64,000 bases of DNA from Cladophialophora immunda (taxonomy: Eukaryota > Ascomycota > Eurotiomycetes > Chaetothyriales > Herpotrichiellaceae). The notes under the pieces are model-generated. The model worked only from the letters and a program-made list of their open reading frames with translations, was not told where the DNA came from and ran no database searches. The position numbers and the translations under genes were made by a program. The stretch's first letter is position 1. Each line of letters opens with the position of its first letter. Shown one piece after another: positions 1-10,683 of this stretch. Where the stretch lies: positions 1,534,239 to 1,598,238 of the forward strand of contig NW_015622543.1 in NCBI RefSeq assembly GCF_000835495.1, given 5' to 3'.

Positions 1-1
1 G

Positions 2-193
2 TCGATGCGCCCTGAGCCAAATGACACGCGCGGCTATGTGGATGAGAACATGCTTGGTGATCCGCTGCCGGACGATGCCTTCATCACACCACAAGGTCAA
101 GGCTCAATTGAGGAGTTGTTCCCCGAGATCTTCTCAGATTTCACAGACACTGCCTTGTTCGCTAGTTCGATCCATAATGAATACATGGATTGA
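2..193 (+). CDS. 3' end of an unidentified protein (partial)
   Basis: An open frame enters from the left edge and stops with TGA at 191-193, giving about 63 C-terminal residues. The tail is acidic and rich in D, E, F and P, with an EELFPEIFSDF-like stretch. Such tails are common at the C-termini of fungal Zn2Cys6 activators, but no domain lies inside the window, so identity is unknown. The remainder of the gene is to the left of base 1. Confidence 0.5.
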   Translation, partial: SMRPEPNDTRGYVDENMLGDPLPDDAFITPQGQGSIEELFPEIFSDFTDTALFASSIHNEYMD

Positions 194-2432
194 GACATGT
201 TACCTCTGGATTTCAATTCAATCGATTCAGCCCACATACGTGCTGAGAAATACTGGGCAAGCCGCGCATGCAGAGCAAGTCTCGACCCTCTGGTCTTCGG
301 CTGATCTCCTGATATCGGGAGGGAAGTACTTACGGCGGCTACTCCAGTGGCCAACTCCAGTCCGACTCTCAATGAGTTCACATTGGCGCTGGAAGGTCGA
401 TTCAATCAGTAGTGCCACAAAAAACCAGTGTAGCGATACCGGGTGGTATCTCAAGTCACTAGGGCATACCAGCAACACACGGCAACCAGGGAAAATCAGC
501 CTTACCCGCACGGGCACTCAATGGACCACCTATGGAACCCTCCTGAGCTCACTCTCCAGAGCGGGTATGTTGCCCCGCCAAGCTGATGATCGTCAGGGGC
601 TTCCTGGTCCTTCCTGCGCTCATCGAGGCGATGGCGAACGCGATGGCGAAGACGAAGGCATTGTCTTAATGGCGGGGACCGAATGTCATGAATCAATAAT
701 CCTATTGGTGACGAAACCGACATTAAAATCCAACGACGTATCACGGTTCGCATGGGGGTCTTTATGGTTAAGTCCCTGCAGAGGGGGCAGGCATTTGACG
801 TGGCCAAGTCAGCTGAAGAAGTTACGACAAAACTAGACAGGGCGGCAGGGCGTGACAGCATAGCATATGATATGATAGCATTTGCCGGCATGGTACGGGA
901 GTACAGGATAGCATAGCACAAAACATTCAGGGGAACGCACACGCCTGATCGTGACTGGTCGTTGGGTCTGCCGCCTCCCTCTCTCTCCTTCTCTTCCTTC
1001 CTTTCTTCTTCAAAAGAACAAGGCCGGTCAACTCCAACAATTGACACCCTCACATCACCCGTGCATGAAGGCTCTGGCCCCCAAGACCCGCTTAGTGTCG
1101 ATACGCAAGCGCGTAGCTGAGATCCCACCTCTGGTGCGAGGTACTACTGCTTTTGACCAGTTCTGAAGCTACCTATACGCATACGCATACGCGCCCGGGC
1201 ACACATGTGTCCACACGTCCGTCGCGCAGACTTCCTTCCTTGCATCCTTCGTCCGTCCGTCCCTCCGCCCCTCTCGCCATCGTCTACCCATCTCTCTACC
1301 TCTCCAGCCCACCCGTTGAGAGCGCCCCGTATCCGAGTATGCACAAGCACAAGTACGGCGTCTGTGTCTGTGTATGTATAGGCACACACCCAATCCACAC
1401 ATGCCCCCCAATTGCAGTGATGCCAGACGCAGCATGTCTGGTTGGGCAGGAACACTCGCAGTCCGGGGTCGGCCGCGCGTAAGCCCGCATTGTACATGAA
1501 CGAGTCTAGGCTGCTATGTATGTCGGTAGGTAGCGAGTAGGTAGGTAGGTCCTCCGTCGTGCACACCCATCCATCGCTAGACCCCAGGGGGAGAGAAGGG
1601 AAGGGGAGGGGAGAAGGGGGAAGAGGCGGGACGAGGGGGGGACTATCTACATAGGGTAATTACTCTATTCGGCATCGACATCTACATATTAATTCATTAC
1701 AGTATTAATCAATACAGGAGTTAGGTATCTACCTACACAGATAGGTAGGCACCATACCACGGCCAGAGGTAAGGCTAATACACGGGTTCACATCCACATA
1801 CACAGGCATACGTGTGGTACAAAAGTACTTCCTCCTCATCCCAGCGGTAGTCACTTCATACGAGCACGCTTATTTTGTTCGGTATGGGGGCCACGGCATT
1901 GCGAGGGTAGACCGCCCACTAATTACTTGGCCGGGGCATGAGAAGACAACGCGGGACGGGAGCGTCGATTGTTCGTGCAGGAAAGAAATAGCGGCGCCCT
2001 CTGTGGTGGACAACTTCATCTGTCTCGAGCCTCGACAGACCCGACATGTGGTGGATATTCACGCTTGCAAGAAGGGAGGACGGGGAAGGAGTTCTTGCAC
2101 GCCAACCAATATAAATTGTTTATTTAGCACAAGTGTAGAACATGTGTGTTTACGCAGGGAGAGAAGATCGACATGTTCCTATCTTCCCACTTTGTCACCT
2201 TCACTTGCATTCGTCGAGCAGTTGACCGACATAGTCTCACTTCGGTCGACCCGTGCGTGTTCTCCCATTCCTGCTTCACCCCCGAGGTCGATCCTGGCCA
2301 AGTTGCAGCACCTATTGTCGCCCAGAGACAAAGGAAATGGGGCAAGGCAAACAACCAACTTTGCCTCCTGGCTGATTGACCACACTAAACAGCCGAAGCA
2401 CGAAACCCCGACCACCAGAAGTCCCGGTCATT
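194..2432. other. Gene-free spacer with simple-sequence tracts
   Basis: No convincing gene is seen. The stretch holds three ATACGC units (1175-1192), a GTAG-rich tract (1525-1551), a purine tract (about 1586-1641) and a TAGGTATC/CTACCTA inverted pair near 1722-1748. Open frames here (for example 1814-2485) show no domain and low-complexity composition. Part of it is the 3' flank of the hydrolase ending at 2433. Confidence 0.5.
1586..1641. repeat. Purine-rich tract (G/A)
   Basis: About 55 nt of nearly pure G and A on the + strand, following a GTAG microsatellite-like patch at 1525-1551. Such polypurine tracts are low-complexity DNA. No function is claimed. Confidence 0.6.
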
Positions 2433-3707
2433 TCACACCTTGGGCTTGTAATTCCTCTTCTCCGGATCCACTTCCTCGCTGCTGACACCGTGTCCATAGG
2501 CGACCCTCTCCAGCTCATCAAACAGTCTCATGACCGTTGGGTTCAGAAAAGGTAGAATATTCGTGCATATCATCCCTGCAATGCCAGTCGTGGGATCAAC
2601 CCAGTAGTACAGATTCCCGAGGCCAGCCCATGCGCCCGACCCGGACTTTCGACCAAAAGGTAAGTCTTCGTGGTTGATGAGCAACCCAGCGGACCAGCCC
2701 CGTTTCTCGGTCGGTAAGGAGGGTAAGAAGGAGCCCTCAAGCGACGCTTGTGGGACGCTTGCAGTAACTTCACCAACACCAGACCTGTCTACTTCTGGAC
2801 CGAGCAGGTCCTGGAAAAGAAGGTTTTGGACGGTCTCGGGTTTCAGGATCGAATTGCCCGTGGTGGGTGATGTGCCGTTGTTGAGCAACGCCGCCAATAA
2901 TTTCGCGTAGTCGTTCATTGTCGAGTAGAGGAACCCTCCACCTCCCCAGACCACGGGAGATTCGTTATGCTTTGCGTCCGGAACTCCTACAAGCCCTGCT
3001 CCGTCGGACGCATCCATGTGGACTAGGAAAGTGTTCTTCTTCCCCGGGGGAAGCTTGCCGCCCGTGTCGTTCATGCCTAGGGGCTTGCAGATGTGTTCGA
3101 CGATATAATCGGGCAGGGCTTGGCCGGAGACTTCCTGGACCACGAAACCAAGCCAGTCGATGCTGATGCCATAGACATATTTGGTGCCCGGGTCGGCCAG
3201 CAGCGGGGTTTCGTAATCTTCCCAGTCGCTAATCCCGTGATATTGCATGGGAGTGCGACCCGTGGCCACACGGTATGCAAGTGTGCCGTGATCAAAGAAG
3301 TCGTACGAAAGCCCAGAGGTGTGGGTCAAAAGATGCAGAATCGTAGGTTTTGACGCTGGTGACCGCAAAACGGGCTCGGGTCTGCCATCTGCATCTGTCT
3401 TGACGGACTCGAGCACCTGAAGCTTCGATATCCGAGGAAGGTATTTCTCCGCCGGGTCCGAGAGCGAGATTTTGCCTTGTTCGACCAGTTGCAGGGCAGC
3501 AATCACGGTAATAAGCTTGGTGCATGAAAAGATGGTCATTGTGGTGTCCGCATCGAATGGAGCGGCATCCGGGTCCTGGAGATGAGTGGTTCCCAATGTC
3601 TCTTTGAGCAGGAAGTTGCCCTTGGAATCGATGATGAAGCATCCGACCCCTGGGACCTTCTTGTCCTGGACGGCGGCTTCCAGCATGGATCTCAGTTGGG
3701 CCTCCAT
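2433..3707 (-). CDS. Beta-lactamase-fold serine hydrolase/acyltransferase (LovD/EstB-like)
   Basis: This 424-residue intronless protein has the class C beta-lactamase/transpeptidase fold signatures. The nucleophile motif S-x-x-K is at S61-C-T-K64, a tyrosine motif YGIS is near residue 179, and a C-terminal GAWAGLGNLYYWVDP segment resembles the region that closes the active site in LovD-type acyltransferases. Known members hydrolyse esters or beta-lactams, or transfer acyl groups in polyketide pathways; no polyketide synthase lies nearby, so a stand-alone esterase role is as likely. The open frame extends upstream to 3794, but MEAQLRSML at 3707 is the first start that matches the usual family N-terminus. 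No signal peptide is evident, so it is probably cytosolic. Confidence 0.85.
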   Translation of the reverse strand: MEAQLRSMLEAAVQDKKVPGVGCFIIDSKGNFLLKETLGTTHLQDPDAAPFDADTTMTIFSCTKLITVIAALQLVEQGKISLSDPAEKYLPRISKLQVLESVKTDADGRPEPVLRSPASKPTILHLLTHTSGLSYDFFDHGTLAYRVATGRTPMQYHGISDWEDYETPLLADPGTKYVYGISIDWLGFVVQEVSGQALPDYIVEHICKPLGMNDTGGKLPPGKKNTFLVHMDASDGAGLVGVPDAKHNESPVVWGGGGFLYSTMNDYAKLLAALLNNGTSPTTGNSILKPETVQNLLFQDLLGPEVDRSGVGEVTASVPQASLEGSFLPSLPTEKRGWSAGLLINHEDLPFGRKSGSGAWAGLGNLYYWVDPTTGIAGMICTNILPFLNPTVMRLFDELERVAYGHGVSSEEVDPEKRNYKPKV

Positions 3708-5045
3708 GGTTTGATTTGGGCAATTGCCAGTGCCTTCGGTCTGCAGCGAGGAAGAAGTGAGGTGTAAATCGGGCCAACAGAAGAGCTTCTGCAACTCGCC
3801 AGAGGCCCTGTAGTTATAGCAACTAAGCTTCGCGCGAAGCGGGACTGGGAGCGACTGAGAAGCCGGGAAAGGACCGAGAGGAATGAGGAGAAGCGAGGGG
3901 TAGTGGAGGAACGAAGAAGTGTAACGGCAACTGGTGGCGGGACGCCCTGATACTTTATCTCCTAGATATGCGCCAACAGTCCTCGCCCATCTCGTGTGTC
4001 CAATATGTCCAGCGAATCAAGCGACCCGCTCTGACATCTCGCGGCGGCCGTGGTGGTCAGGATAGTGGTGGTGCAATAAGGGGCAGGGTCTTTTGCTGTC
4101 AGATATCGCCTGGGATCCCCAGGTAGAAGGATTCGTTCGTTTAGACGCTTGACCTAGTTGTCGCGAGGTGCCAAAAATCCGAAGCTGCATGATACCTTTT
4201 CCGCAGTGGGCGCCGTGGCCGCCTGACGTATTGGACTCCTCGAGGAGGCGGGTTTATGTGAAGCTCAATCAGGCACGAGATGCTTGTTCAAGACTGAAGA
4301 TACAAGTCACAGGCAACTGCAGAACACAAGCCTTCCCAATCTAGTGCTTGATAGTGGATTTGGTCTCGTTGCGGGATCGGATCTATGTTTTGCTGATCGT
4401 AAAGTGTTTTCCAATCATGTCTCGTAACTTGTCCACACAATCCCTAGCTAGCTGTCGCATCCATCGTCTTGAGAAAGCAGCGGGTCGTCAGCAGGATTCC
4501 ACCGAGGCGCATTGACTGGGCTGATTCGACCGAGTACTGGTTGTAATCGCTGCGTCCAAGCTAGACGTTACTGTATGATACCAGTGTGTCTGCTTCTGCT
4601 ATCCAATTCTTGCGGTTTGTCGCAAGTGGGTTCACGATCGGATTGGCGGGGGCGTACTGCGAGTGGTGGAGAGCTCCAGGGGGAGGCATATGATAGGACA
4701 TTGTTCCCCAAGCTCGTATCCCGCTGCTGACCGTCCCGAGAGCAGATGGAGTGAAAATACGAAGTGAAGACTGCTCATTCGGTGCTGCGGTGCCCCGAGA
4801 TCAGGTATTCTCATGTAATCATCTCAAGCCTTTGGGGTTTCCGTCCTTCGAAGTCTTTGGCTAAACCCGAGGTCGGGATTGACTGCGACGCTGGATGAGG
4901 TGCGGCGTCAAATATCCGATTTACATGTTGTGGGCAGCGGAAAGTCCTAGGTTATTTGAGAAGCCGTGTCCATTGTCCTGTACAAAAAATCCACGATGCC
5001 ATTTCGACAGAGGTTCACAACTGTGGACGGGTAAGAAGGAGCTGT
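3708..5045. other. Intergenic region
   Basis: This holds the 5' flank of the minus-strand hydrolase and the 3' flank of the EMC7 gene. No domain-bearing frame or RNA gene was recognised. Confidence 0.5.
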
Positions 5046-5804
5046 CTATCGCTTTCTTTCGCGGATGCTGTCCGGGGCTCGATCAGTGCCAGTGCCAGTG
5101 CCAGTGCCAGTGCCTTTGCCAGATCCCGCCAGGTAGCCCGCGAGATCAAAGTTCTCTGCCGCAGACCCAGCCCCTCCGCCTTGCATGGCGCGCGTCAGAC
5201 CGCCCATGGGGCTCTTTTTCTGCATCTCTTCGTACTCGGCGCGCATTTCGGGGTCCATGTTCTCCAACAGTTTGGGCATCCCAAACGTAAAGGCAAGAGC
5301 CACGACCGCCATGAGGATCATAGGATTCTTCAGGAGACTCAAAGGGTTGAAACCCTGGCGCTGTTCATAAAAGTTCTTCCTCGACAGAATCTTGGCAGAC
5401 ATGTCCAATTGCCCAGTAGGGGTAGCTACTAGAGCTACGCCTCGGTCATCCCATCGTGTTCCACGGTATGTTTCCCAAGCTCCTGCAATGACGGTACCGG
5501 CGGGGTCGGAGGACGAGGGAGAGATATCGATCCTGTAGGGTGCGAAGACGTAATCGTGACTATAGATGTCGAGAAGATGTGATCCGGTAGTGGAGATTTC
5601 CGGGAACTCAAAGTAGTTGCCCTTCCGCAGGACAGCCCGAACTGGTTGTCCAGAGCCTGAAGTTAAGACAGCATGCGTCGAGGCTGGCAGGACGTTAGGA
5701 TTGGGAAGAATGTTGGAAGGCGTCACCGAAACCCGGAGCGAGGCAGCCAGCACGGGGCCGAAATAGCAGGAGAGGGCGAGTAGAGGCAAGATAAGGACAG
5801 CCAT
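5046..5804 (-). CDS. EMC7: ER membrane protein complex subunit 7
   Basis: A 252-residue protein with the EMC7 layout. A signal peptide (about residues 1-20, AVLILPLLALSCYF) is followed by a lumenal beta-sandwich domain with the family's R-x-V-L-R-x-G-x-F-x-F-x-x-I and S-H-D-Y-x-F-x-P-Y-R-I-D patterns. A transmembrane helix follows (PMILMAVVALAFTFGMPKLL), then a cytosolic tail with ENMDPEMRAEYEEMQ. EMC inserts tail-anchored and multipass membrane proteins in the ER. The C-terminus carries Gly-Thr repeats encoded by a 6-bp tandem repeat. Translation could begin at 5900, but the ATG at 5804 directly precedes the signal peptide and is preferred. Confidence 0.9.
   Translation of the reverse strand: MAVLILPLLALSCYFGPVLAASLRVSVTPSNILPNPNVLPASTHAVLTSGSGQPVRAVLRKGNYFEFPEISTTGSHLLDIYSHDYVFAPYRIDISPSSSDPAGTVIAGAWETYRGTRWDDRGVALVATPTGQLDMSAKILSRKNFYEQRQGFNPLSLLKNPMILMAVVALAFTFGMPKLLENMDPEMRAEYEEMQKKSPMGGLTRAMQGGGAGSAAENFDLAGYLAGSGKGTGTGTGTGTDRAPDSIRERKR
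5084..5113 (-). repeat. 6-bp tandem repeat in the EMC7 coding sequence
   Basis: Five perfect CAGTGC units (+ strand) encode five Gly-Thr pairs near the C-terminus of EMC7. Changes in unit number keep the reading frame, so the locus could vary in length among strains. Confidence 0.9.
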
Positions 5805-6449
5805 GGTTCTAGATCTGGTAGCAAAGCTCGGTGGACGTGAAACAAAAAGGATCAAGCGAACACAACAGAAATGAAGCGCCGAGTTGTTGAGCGGCGGCAT
5901 GGCGGGAAAGAGAAGGCATATCAGGCCGCTTTAAGTGGCATGATGGATAACATTAAAGCAGCAACTATCACTTGACCGAGCGATACAACCGTCAGGTCAC
6001 CTCGCCCATCCATTATTGCTGTCGCAAGATCCAGCATGGATTGCTATATTGATCTCCGGCGAAGTGTAACACAATGGATAGAATTGCACCACAAGCTATG
6101 GGCTTTACGCTCCAGAACTGGGGTACCTGCGCTTCTATCCTTTCGAGCAGCTACTTGAGATACATAGTTCGACCTACGCAGCAGCCCCCGAACAGCATAC
6201 GAGATCATCATCGAGGAGTCAAATAGTGGCTCCCTTGTTATTGCTTCTGCTTCTTCCCTATCATACATGTCTTCATCATGGACTTCAACTCTTGATATCT
6301 GGTAACCATTTAACCACCAAAAAGACGACAGCCGCCCCCCCCCCCTTTACCATCAAAATCAAAAGCGTGCATTCGGTCGAGTCCGTGTGATGCCGCAGAC
6401 AAGCTGGCAGCGCCATACGTACCCGATTAGCCTACTATCAACACCCTCT
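5805..6449. other. Intergenic region with C11 tract
   Basis: This spacer separates the 5' end of EMC7 from the 3' end of the receptor gene, both on the minus strand. It carries an 11-nt poly-C run at 6335-6345. No gene was recognised. Confidence 0.5.
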
Positions 6450-7984
6450 CTAGGAGACCTCTAGGTACGAGATCTCGACATCGGTCTGTTTTCTAATGTC
6501 GTCTCTGCGCTTGTGTCCTTGTGTGTCTGCTCCTGTCTTTGCCATGTCTTCCAGCATGACAACCTCATCACTGTTTGATTCGCTGATGGGATATGACTTG
6601 GGCCCCCCACCGGTGATGACGGTCGTGGAGAACCCCTTGGTGGGAGACGCAGGGTTCGGAAAAGACGAGACTCGCCCTTTGACAGAAGATCCATGATAGC
6701 TGTCGGAGAGCGGGTATGCTCCAGACCTAGATCGGAAATTGGTTGTTGGGTGATTGTAGGACGAGCCGCGGAAGATCCGCGGGAAGAATCTGGTAATCGT
6801 TGCCTTCAAAGGTGGAATGCAGGTGCAAATGATGGACGTGTTCACTTCGACGCCGAGCCACAAGTTATTCTGAGCCTGGTAGTCTGCAAAACAGGATTAG
6901 CTCGAGAATTCAAGTTTACCATTCACTGTGCCGGCGAGGGCATATTGAATCAATGTAGTATTCAGGGCAGAGGCGGGTGCTCACATGTGCTGTCCTTGGC
7001 CGTCGCTGCTGGGCCAAGGGTGGCAATACGAACCACGCAGGTTGCAATAATGCTGGTGATGCGTCAGCCATACATGTGGATGAGAGAACCCAGGGCTACA
7101 TGTGCTTACAACAACCCCAGACTGAACAGGAGAGCCAATCCCAATTTCTGGGCCTTGGGTAGTTTAAGAGATCGGATTTGGATAATTGGTAGTGCTATGA
7201 TCATCACGTCTGTGGCGATGTTGATTGAGGAGCTGGAGTACCAGATTCCCGGAGTCCAGATGCATTTGCCGGGTAAAGTTGGGGTCCATGCCTTCTGGAT
7301 AGGGTGACATGCGAAAATTGTGGGAATGATGGTCCCAATGGCCGTGCCGGCGCATATGAACATGACAACAAAGGCGGCGATTCGGAAGTTGCGAGAAGAA
7401 GAGAAGATCCGTAGATAGAGGAAAAGCATGGACAGCTTTGCAAAGAGAGCGGCAGCCTTGTATAGCACTTGGCAGGCAAGGAAATACTTTTCGAGCAGTT
7501 AGCGTATGCCTATTTAGCCCTCGAAATGTTGCCCCAGAGCAACAAATGGGCTGCAACTCACTTTCCAGGCTTGCAAAAAATGTTCCTGGCTGACCGTGGC
7601 TTGGTGAAGTCCGAACCCATTCTTTGTTTCTGTAACAATTGTCAGTTCAGATCTGACATTTCACTTGAACTATATATCAAAAGTGTCGAACGTACCTCCG
7701 TAAAATAATCCGGTCATGGTGATCGAAATAAACTGTTGATGGGCAGTTAGAAGCCAGAAGTTACCAGATGAACCGTGAGGCGCCAGGCTACTCACCAGGG
7801 CCATTAAGACACACCAGTCGTCCAAACCAAGCATGTGGTTGATTGCAATGCGTGTCCAGAACCGCGCGATGACCAGAACTGCTGCAACCACCACCAGCGC
7901 GATATTGACTATAACCACAGTGTCACCTCGGGGGTTGGGAACACCGTTGTCCACAGCATCTCGTTTGAGCAACATTGTTTCCAT
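6450..7984 (-). CDS. PTH11/SAT4-type fungal rhodopsin-like membrane protein
   Basis: Six exons (7984-7796, 7732-7696, 7629-7562, 7486-7110, 7052-6985, 6883-6450) join in frame to 390 residues. The protein has seven hydrophobic segments. Family-typical features are the cytosolic R-x-W-T-R..GLDDWCVL motif after TM1, an NGFGLHQ loop, YFLACQVLYK at the next helix, an FACHPIQKAW..GKCI lumenal cysteine region, NIATDVMIIALPI and VEVNTSIICTCIPPLK. The roughly 120-residue C-terminal tail is Ser/Pro-rich and presumably cytosolic. Members are plasma-membrane proteins, and PTH11 itself acts in surface sensing in a plant pathogen; the ligand here is unknown. Intron 1 (63 nt) is a multiple of three without a stop, so retention would insert 21 residues. 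Confidence 0.85.
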
Positions 7985-10683
7985 CGATATGTGGTCGAGT
8001 GCTGGGAACTCGAGAGGCCTGTGGTCCTGCGGACTGCTGGGAGAAGGAACATATTTTGGGGGGGCGAAGGGCGGTATTAGGTACCGCCATATATGATGTT
8101 CGAATACGAGGTGTCTAGAGAGGCCGTGGCCAGGTTTCCAAGCCTCGCTCTCTTGTGCCGTGTTCTGAGCGGACCCAGACCAAGTAGCGAAACCCGTACC
8201 CCTGATCTGTTGCCACTAACAGTCGTCGCAATGACCGCAGACGAGAAACCACTTCTCGAGTAGTCTGGAGTGGACTGACTCGAGCCATTGAGGTGAGGCT
8301 GGGGCATGGGTCTTGGGCTTCGTCTAGTCCTGTCGCTAGCGGTTTTCCAGAATCCGCGCCAGGCACATGGTTCATGGGGGAGTCAAACGTGTTTGGTGAT
8401 TTGAGCTTTGTATTTCAGACGACGTCGCCGTTGGCTGCGCCTTCTTAATCGAAGGTGAAGTGCTGCAAGGGGAGAACCAAGCCTGTAACTAAAAGACTAG
8501 GGACTGCGTGGCTGCAGACCCATCTTCTCTTAGCTTCTCTCACATTGCCCGCTTTCGGCAAAGGGAAACGGTAGGCCCATGATTCTGTACCAGGTACGAG
8601 GAAGCCATGGCGCAGGCCATCATTGCTTCACATCCGTCATTTCCGAGGGATGATGTAGGCTGCTTTGTGCTTGTCTCCGTCGACCGTATGCAAGTCGTCT
8701 TCGGCTTGAGGCATTGGTTCTCGCTCCCCACATGAACACTAGCAACTCGAAGTTCATCAGAGGTGCCTGCTCTTGGCGGGGTACCCATTGACCGTGGTGG
8801 GTGGGTATATTCGCTTATTTACATAATTGAGCCAAGGTAAGGTAGGTCGCTTCTGTGTGGGTGCGCAGCCTGATCGTCTCAACACATGTGCGTACAGGAG
8901 CACGTTGAATTATGCACTGAAAATGAGCAATTTGCCGTTTGACTGGCATCAACCTGCCGCCCCCAATTCTGTCGCCAGCTCCGGGAAAATGGCAGGGAGA
9001 GTTGGAAGGGGCGTGGTGTTTTCCCACTGAGTGGGCGTACGCCGACTCGATGGCGCAGGTTTTGACACAGCGTGAATAATCTCGCACGAATTTTGTGAAT
9101 ACGAGGTCCCTAGTGATAGAAGGGGCGTCTAATGTCGGGGCGAGCATCCCGGTACTCGTCGCAACTCGGTGAAATCGAACGATTGGAGGTATAACGAGTC
9201 AAACTTTTTGCTAGTAAAAGTGGCTGAAGTTAGGAGCATTTAGTATCCTGAAGCCGTGTAGTAAGTTGTTTTAGGTAGTGTCGCCAGACACATTTTGAAG
9301 CGACTGATATCTTTTAGTCAATTGTGTCAATCAGCGCATCCTCTTTCCACGTGCATGATAGCTTGAGTTTCGCTCCCGCAATCCTGGTGGATGGCGGGGT
9401 TAGCTTTGTAGCCCAGCTGCTCAGGCTGGGAATTTTCCGAGGATAAGTCCTCTCCTATACCAGCCGTTCTGTACTTACCGCAGCGTTTGACTTGCCTAGC
9501 AGAAGAGCCGGCTGTCCAAGGGGTTGAATAATCTCTTGGGTTACCGTACGAATAAGTAGGTAGGGGCATCGTCTGGTTCGGAATGCTAGCTTTGTACCAG
9601 GAACTCGGTGGTTCGACCTTCTTCCCCTGTGGTACGAGTACTTACTCAAGGATTACCCAGCGACCCCGGAAGTCGGAAGAAACCCTAATGCTCCTGCACT
9701 AACCACTAGCGTGCGTTCTGATCTTCTCGCTCCTTCTAGGCAACGGGCAGGCGGAGGACAGTTGATCAAGGGTGTGCATGGGGGCTGCGTTCGCTTGCAG
9801 GAGGGCCAGACCACCCAACTCCTGACCTAGCAACTGGAGGCAAGTGAATTATCCTCGATTAGTCCCGCTAAAAGACAGATGGCCCTGGTTAGATGCACAA
9901 GTTAAGTCCGCCAACCAGTCTCAGTTGAAAGACTAGGACGACGTGTGACCTGTGTTGAGACCCGATCCTTGAGCTGCAGTCGAAGTCCAGCCAGCCGGAT
10001 GTTTGCCTGCAAGGGGCACTACTCGTATGCAGAAGCGATCCCGACACTATCATTCAGCGCAGCATGGGTCTGCAAGTCCTGGACATCAGTCGCGTACTTT
10101 GAGCCTCCTGCATAAGTCTTTTTTCTACTTCTTTGCGGTACCGCTGCTGTTGTTAGGTGCATTACATGTTGGCTGGTGTGGCGTTTTCTCTGGTGCCTCC
10201 CAATGGTGCCCCTGATAAGCACTGACAAATGAAAGAACAAATGAATCTCGAAATGAAATCTTCAGATCATTAAGTTGCCATTGCTTCTTCTTGCATTCTT
10301 ATTGCCTCGGCTGCGTGCCTGGCGGTCCAAAGATGCACAGCGGAATGTTGAGTATAGGTATTCTGTGTGGTAGCACGATAAATTATAGAGGGCATGTGAC
10401 AATAGTCTTTCAGTAGGTGGGACTAGAACAAGACTGAGAAGAATGAGTATCATGCTGGCAAGAAAAGAACAGCAGGAGATAAGAGACAAGAGAGGCAAGA
10501 GAGGCAATCAGAAGCTCTTGGAAGAGGGTTTGGGTTTTTTGTGGCATCCGATACCGGCATTTAACCGACAATCGACGATGTGGTATTGACACACTTTGGG
10601 GCTTCAGACAGCCACCAAACACTGACCACAGCTGCTGAACTCCCCTAGACAGGTCCGAGACTGTCCTCTATCCTCAACAAGTA
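7985..10683. other. Long intergenic region
   Basis: About 2.7 kb without a supported gene, between divergently transcribed genes. The only frames are short, domainless and interrupted. It must contain both promoters. A tRNA-like GGTTCGA occurs near 9609, but no cloverleaf can be built around it. No transposon ends were recognised. Confidence 0.45.

Noticed and set aside
1814..2485. 223-codon plus-strand frame
   Set aside because: It has no ATG-proximal domain, unusual composition, and overlaps the hydrolase 3' end on the other strand.
9560..9630. tRNA-like sequence with GGTTCGA near 9609
   Set aside because: The flanking bases do not form acceptor, D or anticodon stems on either strand.
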